Positions 1 to 9,490 of a DNA stretch of 64,000 nucleotides are shown here, one piece after another. The notes beneath the pieces are model-generated. The model was not told the DNA's origin and did no database searches. It saw only the letters and a list, made by a program, of their open reading frames with translations. Within the stretch, counting starts at the first letter, position 1, and the number at the start of each line of letters is the position of its first letter. A program made the translations under genes and the position numbers. This DNA is from Enterovibrio coralii (lineage in GTDB: Bacteria; Pseudomonadota; Gammaproteobacteria; Enterobacterales; Vibrionaceae): assembly GCF_001559595.1 (NCBI RefSeq), contig NZ_LNTY01000025.1:1-64000 (forward strand), given 5' to 3'.

Positions 1-1
1 C

Positions 2-379
2 ACCTCAAATAACAGCATGCATTTCCATCAAGGGCATACGCACGTCATTGATGCAGGCATCGAATTACACCAAAAGGCGGGGAACAAACTAGTAATTGAA
101 GCGGGAAACCAGATCACCCTTAAAGCCAGTGGCTGCTTCATTACCCTTGATACCTCAGGCGTACATATATCGGGGCCAGTTGTCGATTTGAATACAGGAG
201 GAAGCGCGGGAAATGGCAGTGGATATGATGGGAATCCTCCATCCTTGCCAGGAAAAGTGCCACCAAAACCGGCCAATCCCACAGCAATACTCTCTCCCGC
301 ACAAATTGCCACGATGAAAGCCGGGGCTCCCTTCTGCGAAGAATGTGAAAAATGTAAGGATGGCCAATGCGAGATCTAG
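2..379 (+). CDS. vgrG: VgrG (type VI secretion spike) C-terminal part, cut by window edge
   Basis: The reading frame is open from base 2, so this is the tail of a gene that begins outside the window. It contains the beta-helical repeat style of the VgrG needle: HVIDAGIELHQKAG, then GNKLVIEAGNQITLKASG and a following GVHISGPVVDLN. VgrG trimers cap the Hcp tube of the type VI secretion system and carry effectors. The last part is Pro/Gly rich and ends in a cysteine-containing tail (CEECEKCKDGQC), which may be the docking tip for the adaptor or effector encoded next. The stop overlaps the start of the DUF4123 gene by 13 bases, typical of vgrG-adaptor-effector operons. Only about 125 residues are visible, so specificity cannot be judged. 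Confidence 0.85.
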   Translation, partial: TSNNSMHFHQGHTHVIDAGIELHQKAGNKLVIEAGNQITLKASGCFITLDTSGVHISGPVVDLNTGGSAGNGSGYDGNPPSLPGKVPPKPANPTAILSPAQIATMKAGAPFCEECEKCKDGQCEI

Positions 380-1086
380 CCCAAGAGACTGAGGCTCCTC
401 TCCATTGGTATGCCATATTCAATGGAACCTGCGATGACAAAGCGTTGGCAGATTTCTATCGCTTTGGCGGCAATGACGCCAAACCACTTTGGAGTGGAAC
501 CCCCTACGCAGAATGGCATGAAGTGATGCCTTATATCGCTGACGTTTCGCACCTACCTGACTTCATTACTTGGACTGAACAAGAAGCAAACGAGGACTGG
601 GGCATACTCGTTGCAAGCACACTCCACTTGCCGGACATATTCCAACATTTTCGAAGTCTCACACTGGTGTGGATGCCCTCAGGCAACCATGCCTTTTTCC
701 GTTTCTATGACCCAAGATTCAGTATCGTTCTCGCGAACTTCTGTGATGAAGAACAGCGCACCCAAGTAATGGGCCCTTGCGAGCAATGGGTTTCAAAACA
801 ACGCACAGTGACTAACTCTACCCCCGCCTCTTCAGTCGTTGAGAAACCCTTTCCCTGGTGGGAAGTGCCCGAAGCGGTCGTTAAAAAACTCAGCGAAGAA
901 GACAAATCCGTCCTCATCGCCAACAGCATTAAATGGCTCCGCGAAAATCATGCCGATATCTACTTTTATTTTCATGAAAGAACCATCGAAGCCAAGGTCA
1001 AGCACTTGGTTGAGCGCTACAAGGAAGAATTCGGCACGTTAAACAGTTACATCAAAAATGCATTGGATAAAGAGGTGTATCGGTGA
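367..1086 (+). CDS. DUF4123 type VI effector adaptor (Tap/TEC family)
   Basis: A 239-residue protein of the DUF4123 family, adaptors that load a specific effector onto its VgrG. The N-terminal 120 residues carry the family features: a HWYAIFNGT start of the fold, a WGILVAS strand, a MPSG segment and the FRFYDPR motif near residue 115-121. The C-terminal half is charged and helical. It overlaps vgrG by 13 bases and the next gene by 4 bases (GTGA), so the three genes are translationally coupled. Its position between VgrG and the Rhs protein implies that it serves the Rhs effector. Family assignment is by motif reading; the partner is inferred from gene order. Confidence 0.82.
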   Translation: MRDLAQETEAPLHWYAIFNGTCDDKALADFYRFGGNDAKPLWSGTPYAEWHEVMPYIADVSHLPDFITWTEQEANEDWGILVASTLHLPDIFQHFRSLTLVWMPSGNHAFFRFYDPRFSIVLANFCDEEQRTQVMGPCEQWVSKQRTVTNSTPASSVVEKPFPWWEVPEAVVKKLSEEDKSVLIANSIKWLRENHADIYFYFHERTIEAKVKHLVERYKEEFGTLNSYIKNALDKEVYR

Positions 1087-2078
1087 GCAGTAACGTAATG
1101 ACGATGGCTGACGTCGATAACATGTTCAGCAAGATTAAATCGGATTTCGAGACCTCGATTGATGAATACCGCAAACACTCAGAGAACTGGTTTTATGGGT
1201 GGGCGCTGGATATGGAACAGAAGGTTATCGTCAATGATAACGAGCAGTCTGCAGATACAGACGATTCAAAAATCGAAGCCGACATCATCACCTGTCCACT
1301 TGATGGAAAGATCACTCTTGTTCATTGCTTTGAAGCCGAAGCATTTGTTCCCATCACAGGCACGCCATTTAAGGTACAACCGGTCAAATTCGATGACGGG
1401 ATATTTATCGATTCATACGAACCTGATGGCCCAGCAGTATCTGGCACAATCGGTAGCGACGGCACCGCTGAGGTCACGCTAGACCCCAAATATCGGGGTA
1501 AACCTGTCCGCATCACCTTTTATCCCGAGGTGAACGAAAGTGACATCAAAACCATGCTCGATTCCTATGACCCAACAATCAACAAGCTCACTGCTTGGTT
1601 GGATAAAGAATGGAAGACGCAGCGTAGCGAATGGCAAATCTATCTTAACGACCCTATTAATATCTGGGACGAAGTCGGGAAGTTTCTCGACAATATGCTG
1701 GATGCTGTTGTTGATGCCTGGGATGAAATTGCGGATTTATTCAAGCTACTCGCCAACCCGACAGAGCTAGCGAAAAAACTCTCCAAATATTTGGAAAATC
1801 CAGAGTTAATTGCAGAAAAACTAGCCTCAGCCAAAGAAGAAGCAGAAAGAATGCTGACGCTGATAAAAGATGAAGCGCGCTGCTTCTTGTGTCTCAACGC
1901 AGTCATCTCTTGGTTCAAAATTCTTAGCCCACTCCAGATCCTCACTCTGGTGTCTGTCTCTCTCTCCTCCATTCTGGTTGAGGTTGTCCTCAGTATTGTT
2001 ATCCCCGGCGGCGCAGTTTTAAGAAATATCAATCGACTCAGAGATGTTGCGGGTACCGCAACCATGGTAGGTGCGTAA
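1083..2078 (+). CDS. Membrane-segment protein directly before Rhs effector
   Basis: 331 residues, GTG start overlapping the adaptor stop. I do not recognise a named family. The first 60 residues are polar and helical, residues about 75-150 look like a beta-rich domain (TGTPFKVQPVKFDDGIF), residues 160-260 are amphipathic helices, and residues about 270-315 form a strongly hydrophobic stretch ending in positively charged residues. Rhs effectors often carry N-terminal transmembrane segments needed for loading and for crossing the target inner membrane; here such a segment sits in a separate reading frame. It ends in TAA immediately followed by the ATG of the Rhs gene, and the two are in the same frame, so it may be the ancestral N-terminus of the Rhs protein separated by a single stop codon, or a coupled partner. 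Confidence 0.6.
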   Translation: MSSNVMTMADVDNMFSKIKSDFETSIDEYRKHSENWFYGWALDMEQKVIVNDNEQSADTDDSKIEADIITCPLDGKITLVHCFEAEAFVPITGTPFKVQPVKFDDGIFIDSYEPDGPAVSGTIGSDGTAEVTLDPKYRGKPVRITFYPEVNESDIKTMLDSYDPTINKLTAWLDKEWKTQRSEWQIYLNDPINIWDEVGKFLDNMLDAVVDAWDEIADLFKLLANPTELAKKLSKYLENPELIAEKLASAKEEAERMLTLIKDEARCFLCLNAVISWFKILSPLQILTLVSVSLSSILVEVVLSIVIPGGAVLRNINRLRDVAGTATMVGA

Positions 2079-5000
2079 ATGAGCAGGAAGGGACGCGCCG
2101 TCAAGGCCGTGAAAAAAATAAAAGAAGTCGTTGATATCACCAAAGTGGACGCGGTGGATAACATCGACACACTAAAAAAGGTCACTCAGCATGGCAATGG
2201 AAAGCTCAACGTTAGGGCTAAAGCCACCCAGAGTGTCGAGGGGAAAAACCTAGACGGTGCGACTTCGGAGAAACGCTCTGCGACCCAAAGTTCGCATATC
2301 ACTTCTGAAAAACCTCGGGATATCGATAACAGCAAAAGCACCACCGAGAAAGGCGACGCAACACAAGGTGCGAGTAAGGACGCGTCCGAAGGCTGTCCGG
2401 TATCTCTGGTAACGGGTGAGGAAACCCTGCAACTTAGTGATGTCACGCTTCCCGGTGCGTTGCCTTACACGTTTACCCGAACCTACAAAACATCAAGCTG
2501 TGAGCTCAATTCAAGTTTGGGTTATGGCTGGAGTCACCCTCTCAGCCAATCTCTGATCTTCGACGCGGGCAAATTGTTCTGGAAAGATGCCGAGGGCAAA
2601 CGCACCCAACTTCCAGAACCTACAAAGTCGCGACCTGAAATCTATAACGACCTCGCAGGTGCAGCAGTATTTCTGGGAGAAAAAGGGAATGAATATATCT
2701 TGGCGCAAGCCGGGCAACCCTTTCATCACTTCACCCGCAAAGGGAATACTGCTCAGCTAACGGGTTTATCAGACAAATACAATAACCGCTTAACGATTGA
2801 ATATGATGGCTATCAGCGACCTCAAGCAGTTATCAATGCACACGGCATTGCGCTTTGGTTTGTGTATCAAAACGGCCTCATCTCAACGATTGAATTCCGC
2901 ACGCTGAAAACAGATGGTTCGAAGAAGGAGTGGATAACCGAGCGCACCAGCTTCACCTATCACTATAACGAAAATCAGCAACTCGTTAAGGCCTTAAACA
3001 CCGCAGAAGAAGGCGAGCATTATCAATATGACGAGGCCAACATCATCTCGCTGCGCAAAATGGCGGGTGGTGTTGAGTTCAGCTGGCAGTGGGAGGGTGA
3101 AGGGAAAGAAGTTCGTTGTGTCCATCACTGGAGCAACACAGGTTACGACACCAAATTTGAGTGGGATGACGCCTCCAATGCCGTCGAAATTACCTATTCA
3201 GACGGCAGCACTGCCGCTTACCAACATGATGAAAACGCTAAGCTGATTGCACAGACAGATCCCGATGGTGCCGTTACAAAAAACGAATTCAATGAAAATG
3301 GCGATTTAGTCCTCACTGTCGACCCGCTTGGTAATGAAACCCGCCATGTCTACAACGACTTCCAACAACGCGTACTGACCGTTCTACCTGATGGTGAGGT
3401 GATTGAATACCAATACTGGCGAGGCAACCTTCGCCGGGTCATTCAAGGCAAGCGAAACTGGCGCTACAAATACAACCCGCAAGGAGATATCACCGAAAAA
3501 CGGGATCCACTTGGCCAAGACACTTTCTACCGATACAACGCACAAGGTCAGTTAACCGAAATCACCTACCCGGACGGCAGCAAGCATAAATTGGCTTGGA
3601 ACCGACTGGGTATGCTGATTGGCGAAACCTATCCCGATAATTCTCAAGCTTCCTATCGCTACGATATTTTCGGTCGCATCGTTGTTGAAAAGTCGGCCAT
3701 TGGCGCTGTCACTCAATATGAGTGGGACAATGCTGACAGACTGAGCAAGGTGAAGCTCCCTTCCGGCCATACTAAGCACTTTGAATACAATGCTTACGGC
3801 AAGGCAACCCGTGTTATTGATGAAAACGGTCTGGAAACCCAGTACGACTATCACCCGAACACCGACCTTGTTAGTCAGGTTATCCAACCTGACGGCTCTA
3901 CCCTTCGTTACCAGTACGAAAACGCCAAAAACTTTGTTACCGCCATCATCAATGAGCGCAACGAAACCTATCACATCGATTATTTCGCCAATGGTCTCGT
4001 TCGCAGTGAAACGACCTTTGATGGCCGTCGCTTCGCCTATGAATATGACCTCAACGGCAAACTGCTGAAGAAAACTGAGACCGGCACTCAAGGCACAGAA
4101 GTGGAAACCGTTTTTGAACGCGACGCCATGGGCAGGCTAACCAAGAAAATCCTGCCTGATGGACAAGAGGTCGCCTACAGCTACGACGCATTCGGACAGT
4201 TGGTTGGTGTTGATGATGGGGAGACTCCCCTTGCCTGGCAATATGATTTACTTGGCAGGCTCACCGAGGAACACCAAAGCTGGGCATCGAACTTCTTCGA
4301 GTATGACAGTGTCGGACATCTCTCCCAATGGCAATTGCCTGATGCTAACAGACTCAGCTTTGAACGCTCTGCCGGCGGCGTGTTGGGCCGTATCTTGCTC
4401 AATGATGAGCAACTGACCCGTCACCATTATCAAAATGGTTTGGAAACGGCCCGTAAACAAGGCGACATTCTCAGCCGCTTTCAGCATGACGAACAGGGCC
4501 GACTGACGGCTCATACCCAGCACCAAAACGGACGACAGACACAATCTCGTCAATATCTCTATGGTTCTGATGGCAACCTAAGTGAGATGGCCGACAGCCG
4601 ATTTGGCACGGTTTATTACGACTATGACCCGCTTTCGCGACTCAAGAAAACACGGGGCGTGGTGGAAGAATCGTTCGTCCATGACCCAGCAGGCAACCTG
4701 CTTGATCAAGTCATCGGCGCTAAGGCTGGCACTAAGCCATTCGATGTTGAAGGTAATCAACTCAAATTCCACGGCGACAGCACTATGAATACGACGAATT
4801 TGGCCGACTGACTGCCGAAAAACGCGGCAAAGAGCAAAGCGTGGTCACGCAGTATGAATACGACTGCCAACACCGCTTAACCAAAGCCACATTGCCAGAC
4901 GGTTCGTTCGCCATCTACAAGTATGATGCGTTTGGTCGACGCATTGAAAAGCGCGTGACGAACAAGCTTGGCAGCGTAAAAACTATCGAGTTTGTCTGGC

Positions 5001-5896
5001 AAGGCGACACCCTGATTGCCGAAACCAGCAAAGATCATTACCAGACCTACATCTACGAGCCCGGCACCTTCAAACCGTTGGCAATGCTGTCAGGTGAAGG
5101 CACAGGTTGTGAGGCTTACCACTACCACCTAGACCAAATCGGCACCCCAACAGATATCACCGATTTACATGGTAAATCCGTTTGGTCAGTACAGTACCGT
5201 GCATACGGCAATGTACTAAGAAAGAATGTCGAAGAGATATCCAGCCCACTACGTTTTCAGGGGCAATATTTCGACGAAGAAACAGGCCTTCACTACAACC
5301 GACATCGTTACTACAGCCCAAACACTGGGCGGTTTGTTACAGCAGACCCCATCGGTTTGGCGGGTGGGTTAAACAATTACCAATATGTACCGAACCCGAC
5401 GGGATGGGTGGATCCGTTGGGGTTGGCGAATGTATCTGTTAATGGCGCTTGTTGTGGGGGTAGTAAAAAGCCCGATTTTTACGTTGGTTCGGATGGATCT
5501 GCTACTACTTTGCCCTCAACGGGGTATCGATACATGGACTCAAGCTATGCTGAAAGAACAATGGCATCGCAAGAAGCGCCATTAAGCTATTTTGGCTTTG
5601 AGAAATTTGAAACTGGGCAACAAGCAAGAGATGCATTTCAAATATTTTATGAAGAAGGAAACCCAGCTTCTTGGAGTGATGCTCGTCTTAGAGGAGAGTT
5701 TGATACTTTGCAGCTTTTCGAACCTGAATGGGGGCTTAGAGCAAGAGTCCCCCACGACGCTGGTGATAGAGGAAAATTTTTAGAGCCCTTGACTGAATAT
5801 TATCCTCAATATGGCAAAGGTGGTGTTGTGCAACTTGTACCTAGAGATAGAATGACAGTGAAATTCGACGATGTGAAGCTAATCCCCGAGGAGTAA
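2079..5896 (+). CDS. Rhs/YD-repeat type VI effector with C-terminal toxin domain (frame break)
   Basis: About 1270 residues once a frame break near 4780 is repaired by one C: GACAGC then CAC TAT restores a continuous YD-repeat reading (HYEYDEFGRL). The N-terminal 110 residues are charged linker. From about residue 105 comes the Rhs entry domain (CPVSLVTGEETLQ, YGWSHPLSQ), followed by many YxYD repeats that build the hollow Rhs cocoon. The core ends with the conserved RYYSPNTGRF, DPIGLAGG and WVDPLGLAN segment that is cleaved in related proteins. The remaining ~155 residues, from base 5432, are the toxin tip: PDFYVGSDG, STGYRYMDSS and the late PHDAG and EPLTEYYPQYGKGG motifs. I do not recognise its activity. 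The next small gene is the likely immunity gene. No PAAR motif is visible. Confidence 0.88.
5091..5431 (+). repeat. Direct repeat copy 1: Rhs core end
   Basis: This 341-base stretch of the main Rhs gene is repeated at 6358-6698 with the same length and no gap. The last ~200 bases are nearly identical and identity stops exactly after the codons for GLAN, the core/toxin junction. Confidence 0.9.
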
Positions 5897-5903
5897 ACAT
5901 ATT

Positions 5904-6113
5904 GTGACTGATGAGCAATTATATAAAAACTTATCTTATTTAATTAATAAGTACATTGTGAATAGTAGCAAAAAAAACAAGCTACTTGCTGAAATAGAGA
6001 CTCGTGGTTTTCATGGTGTTAAAGGGGTTCTCCATGATATTTCTTCATCAAAAATTGACATAGATGATAGAGACTCCCAATTGATAAAGGATATCGCGTT
6101 TTATTTTGCATAG
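5904..6113 (+). CDS. Probable immunity protein for the first Rhs toxin tip
   Basis: A 69-residue acidic, helical protein beginning with GTG seven bases after the Rhs stop. No family is recognised and there is no signal peptide or membrane segment, so it should act in the cytoplasm. The assignment as immunity protein rests on position: Rhs toxin tips are almost always followed at once by a small cognate immunity gene, and this is the only gene before the displaced second tip. Base composition is clearly more AT-rich than the Rhs core, which is usual for exchangeable toxin-immunity cassettes. An alternative is a truncated larger immunity gene, since 69 residues is short. Confidence 0.55.
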   Translation: MTDEQLYKNLSYLINKYIVNSSKKNKLLAEIETRGFHGVKGVLHDISSSKIDIDDRDSQLIKDIAFYFA

Positions 6114-6357
6114 ATACACCCGCTCAACGATTAGGTAGCAACTGGGACAGTAGGCAAATATGAAACATCTAGTGATAAAAAATCGAATTTATCAAGCGTA
6201 TTTGTTTGATAACTGGTCGTATAGCAGGGAGGATTATTGGGTCAATATTTTATCAATATAAAGTAACTGATGAAGATCAACTTATCATTCAAGAGATAGT
6301 TAATATTTATAGTTAGCTCTCCAAAACAACAATTGGGCCAGGCACTTCAAATACAGT
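6114..6357. other. AT-rich spacer between Rhs cassettes
   Basis: About 240 AT-rich bases with frequent stops in all frames. No gene is supported. From about 6337 weak similarity to the region before 5091 (GGCACTTCAAA against GGCACCTTCAAA) suggests that the displaced Rhs copy once extended further upstream. Confidence 0.5.
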
Positions 6358-6698
6358 CGGGTGAAGGCTAAGGCTGCGAGGCTTACCACTACCACCTAGA
6401 CCAAATCAGTACGCCAACTGATATTACCGACAATCAGGGAAGGTCAGTCTGGTCGGTGCAGTACCGCGCTTACGGCAATGTGTTGAGAAAGCACGTTGAA
6501 GAGATCTCCAGCCCACTACGTTTTCAGGGGCAGTATTTCGACGAAGAAACAGGCCTTCACTACAACCGACATCGTTACTACAGCCCAAACACTGGGCGGT
6601 TTGTTACAGCAGACCCCATCGGTTTGGCGGGTGGGTTAAACAACTACCAGTATGTACCGAACCCAACGGGATGGGTGGATCCGTTGGGGTTGGCGAAT
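6358..6698 (+). repeat. Direct repeat copy 2: displaced Rhs core end
   Basis: Second copy of the 341-base Rhs core end (first copy 5091-5431). Its 5' part has diverged and carries a stop at 6369-6371; its 3' part is nearly identical. Such homology lets an orphan tip recombine onto the main Rhs gene. Confidence 0.9.
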
Positions 6699-7097
6699 AC
6701 AGAGGGGAACTGCATATGCAAGTATGATGTTGGCCTATACAAAGAGCAACGCGAATTACTCAAAGGAACCCGAGATACCTTAGGCTTGGATTCACATCAT
6801 GTTGGACAGAAGAATATAATGAAGAACCTTGCTGAAAACTATGACCCTCAAAATGCACCCGCAATTGCTGTTCCTTATTAAGGACATACAAAGGGTATCA
6901 GTTCGTTGCCGAAAGGTCAGACCGTAGTCTCTACAAGCAAAGTTAATCCGAGAACTGGCAAACCATTTCAAACAGCAAGAGAGCTAATTGCTAGGGAAAT
7001 AAGAGAGCTGCGAAGAGTTTACAAGGACATACCGAACATCCGATTAACGAAGTTAATTGAACTTAACAAAAAAATGTATCCAGAGATGAGAAAATAG
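6372..7097 (+). pseudogene. Orphan Rhs toxin tip, HNH-like nuclease, interrupted by an in-frame stop
   Basis: The frame opens after a stop at 6369 and reads the end of an Rhs core (HYHLDQISTP to WVDPLGLAN) joined to a tip different from the first one. The tip reads CKYDVGLYKEQRELLKGTR, then DSHHVGQKNIMKNL, then NYDPQNAPAIAVP, and after a TAA at 6879-6881, in the same frame, GHTKGI followed by RELIAREIRELRRVY and LIELNKKMYPEMRK. The DSHH and later GHT pieces match the HNH/endonuclease-like tips found in polymorphic toxins. The stop falls between the SHH and GHT motifs, so the stored tip is broken, unless it is a sequence error. There is no good start codon of its own; it is a silent cassette. 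Confidence 0.75.
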
Positions 7098-7109
7098 AAG
7101 GACGAAAAT

Positions 7110-7475
7110 ATGGATAAGTCTGAGTACTTTACGCAACAGATAAAACGCGATCTGATTGACAATGAGCTTCATAAGTCTTTGCTTGAACTCAAAGTGACTG
7201 ACCCCAATAGTGTTGCAGAGAACGAAAACCATAAGAAGTTCTTAGAGTTATACCAAGACTTAGTAGCTAGCGGAGATAATATACTTATCGACGAATACAT
7301 CGAACTATGTGTAGTTAATACCATATCCATGCTACTCGCTGGCATTGATGGATCTTTTGATATTGGCACAATCTCAGAAGGCCTCGAACTTAGCCTCGAC
7401 GGAGAGATCATATCAGGAAGCCTAAGGGAGGAATTTAATGCTGCCATAGAAGATGATACAGGTTCTCCAAGTTAG
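7110..7475 (+). CDS. Probable immunity protein for the orphan HNH tip
   Basis: A 121-residue acidic protein, no signal peptide, starting 12 bases after the orphan tip with GAAGGACG as a ribosome binding site. It is mostly helical with regular Leu spacing. No family is recognised with certainty. The position right behind a DNase-like tip, and the acidic composition common in nuclease inhibitors, support an immunity role. It has an intact frame although the toxin is interrupted, which fits selection to keep protection against kin that still carry the toxin. Confidence 0.6.
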   Translation: MDKSEYFTQQIKRDLIDNELHKSLLELKVTDPNSVAENENHKKFLELYQDLVASGDNILIDEYIELCVVNTISMLLAGIDGSFDIGTISEGLELSLDGEIISGSLREEFNAAIEDDTGSPS

Positions 7476-7794
7476 TTTTATTTTAAATTGGCAAGCTACC
7501 ATGCGATACGTTCACTGTACCTTTTTTCGAATGGTGGATGTTTTAAGTGCTTTTTCTAGCGAAATCAAGTTCCTCACTTTTCGTACCAAGCTTAAAAGAG
7601 AAGCAGGTTCTGGCTCCGTCTTTGCTAATGTTATTTACAGTGAAGACATGTAGAAACACGACAAATTTGTATTTGAGGAGTTTGATGGAGAGATTGAAGA
7701 AATATCTTCTATCAGACGGTGAGAAGATGCAGTATCAGCGTCTTTTTTTGACACTGATGACTACATACAATTTTCCAGCAATCAGATCGCTTAA
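7453..7794 (+). pseudogene. Decayed small gene, probably an immunity-gene remnant
   Basis: One frame reads, across internal stops at 7651 and about 7720, REAGSGSVFANVIYSEDM, then KHDKFVFEEFDGEIEEI, then EDAVSASFFDTDDYIQFS. The acidic, coherent protein-like text on both sides of the stops suggests a former coding region rather than random sequence. Its place at the end of a toxin-immunity array suggests an old immunity gene. The start is not identifiable. Confidence 0.4.
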
Positions 7795-7817
7795 GTCAGT
7801 GAGTTCAGTATCCAAAC

Positions 7818-8720
7818 CTACAAATTAACTTCGTCCAACAACCAATCACAAAACGCATGAGTCGACAAATTGCGCTGTTTCACCTTTTCGTCCATACGTC
7901 CTGACGCCACGACATTCACCCAATCTTCTAGCATGGCTTTAAAGCCTTTGGATGCCAGCGTATCTGTCCAATCTGCAAGCTCAACAGTTTGAGCGGTGCC
8001 GTTCTCAAATTTCTCGCCTTTCAGGAAGCCGTTAAATTGATAGGCTTCGTTTTCAAAGGCCAACGACACTGACTCGCAGGTTTTGCCAAATTGACGGTTC
8101 ATTTGGCCGTTAAACAGAGTGCCATTTTCTTTCCAGGAGAGATTAATCATGGCGATGTCACCGCCCGCTTTCTGACACACCACCTGAATGTCTTGCTGGT
8201 CAATGTTTCCATGGATATTGAGCGAATCAATCACGTGGATCATGTCATCGAAAATGAAATCCTGTGCTTTACCAGTAAGGTTGAGTCGATGTTTGTGCCA
8301 GGTGAGAGTTCGAAGATCATTTCGCCCCACTAGCGTGTTCCAAAGTGGAATGTAGCGACGATTGAAACCAACGAACAAAGGGACGGATTTATGCTCTGAC
8401 AGGTCATGAAGCTTTTGGTAGTCGGCAAAATTCAGCGTGGCTGGCTTATCAACAAAAACGGGAATACCCTGCTCCATAAAAAACGTGGCAATCGCAGCAT
8501 GTGTTTCGCTGCTGGTGTGGATCATCACACCATTGATATTCATCTCAAGCAAATCGTGGTAATCGCGACAGGTTTCCTCAATGCGATATTCGCTAGCGAC
8601 AGCTACCAGTTTTTCTGGATTGCGGGTACAAAAAACCAACTCAAGATCGGGCATACGGGTGAGCAAAGGAAGGTAGGCTTTAGTGGCAATATCACCTAAA
8701 CCGATTACAGCAAGTCTCAT
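7818..8720 (-). CDS. Gfo/Idh/MocA family oxidoreductase (YceM/MviM-like)
   Basis: 300 residues. The N-terminal Rossmann fold shows GLGDIA at residues 7-12 (dinucleotide-binding GxGxxA/G type) and FCTRNPEKL, and the family EKP-like motif is present as VFVDKPATLN around residue 92-98, followed by VGFNRRYIPLW. Length and these motifs fit the YceM/MviM branch of NAD(P)-dependent oxidoreductases, whose substrates are mostly unknown sugars or related compounds. It is convergent with the Rhs locus and stands alone. A shrunken, broken copy of the same gene lies at 12630-12961. The lysine of DKP is the usual catalytic lysine of the family. Confidence 0.85.
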   Translation of the reverse strand: MRLAVIGLGDIATKAYLPLLTRMPDLELVFCTRNPEKLVAVASEYRIEETCRDYHDLLEMNINGVMIHTSSETHAAIATFFMEQGIPVFVDKPATLNFADYQKLHDLSEHKSVPLFVGFNRRYIPLWNTLVGRNDLRTLTWHKHRLNLTGKAQDFIFDDMIHVIDSLNIHGNIDQQDIQVVCQKAGGDIAMINLSWKENGTLFNGQMNRQFGKTCESVSLAFENEAYQFNGFLKGEKFENGTAQTVELADWTDTLASKGFKAMLEDWVNVVASGRMDEKVKQRNLSTHAFCDWLLDEVNL

Positions 8721-9039
8721 TGTTTTTCCTTTTTGTTTTAACGCTAATCACTGACTTTTCAAACACAAAATTTTAGCGGTGAGGATTGAAAATGGAGAAT
8801 ATCATTTCATGTTCTACATTGACCTTCACTCGGTCACACTACGCAGACCCGCGAAACCTTTCAAATACCTGTTTCTCGTATGGCAAACCAGCAAATCTCC
8901 CTAATTTGACACTTGCCAACCGCTACCAATGGGTTACGTTATAACATTACATTCCTTCATCGCTGTTTATGAGAAGGGAAGAGGTGAGCTAAGAGGGATG
9001 CTGAGGCAGCACTTCGCTGCATTAACCAAAGGTACTTAA
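8721..9039. other. Intergenic region, divergent promoters expected
   Basis: 319 bases between the divergent oxidoreductase gene and the gene at 9040. It must hold both promoters, but I see no strong consensus. A small hairpin (GCAGC-ACTTC-GCTGC) lies about 20 bases before the start at 9040. No further gene is supported. Confidence 0.4.
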
Positions 9040-9477
9040 ATGAAAGACATTAAGCCTATTTTCCGGAATCTCGAGAAAGTGCTCCGGCAGTCATCATGGT
9101 TTGACAATGGTTGGGAAATCTATAACCGCGGCGTGTACATGCAGCTCTATAAGAAAAGCTGGCACAATGAGGCTCAAGGCGGCATCCACTTTGAAACCTA
9201 TATTGAAGCGCCACAGTTAAAGCAAAAAGAGTTTCCCATCTGTATGCATGCAGAAGAAGACTGCCCTTCACAATCTGAATTTGTCCGCAAGTTTCTGGAG
9301 CTTGGAGGCGCGAGAATCAAGGGCTGGAAAGGCTATCAAACCATAGGAAATGGTTATCATATTTGTCAGCGCAACCTGCCTCTTAACTTTAAAAACCTCG
9401 AACAAAAGCTGTATGAAGAGTTTAACCGTCTCCGACAACTTGAAGAAGGAATTGAGCAGACATTAAGTGAACTGTGA
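9040..9477 (+). CDS. Conserved-looking cytoplasmic protein of unknown function
   Basis: 145 residues, not recognised. It has no signal peptide or membrane segment. The composition is that of a compact alpha/beta protein with several aromatic residues (WFDNGWEIYNRGVYMQLYKKSW near the N-terminus) and a charged helical C-terminus (LEQKLYEEFNRLRQLEEGIEQ) that could form a coiled coil. It ends 13 bases before the DUF1289 gene, so the two are probably co-transcribed. No function should be assigned from the sequence alone. Confidence 0.6.
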   Translation: MKDIKPIFRNLEKVLRQSSWFDNGWEIYNRGVYMQLYKKSWHNEAQGGIHFETYIEAPQLKQKEFPICMHAEEDCPSQSEFVRKFLELGGARIKGWKGYQTIGNGYHICQRNLPLNFKNLEQKLYEEFNRLRQLEEGIEQTLSEL

Positions 9478-9490
9478 GGGACGGATAACC

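Noticed and set aside
3552..4091. 179-codon minus-strand frame inside the Rhs gene
   Set aside because: Shadow of the YD repeats; the plus frame is clearly the coding one.
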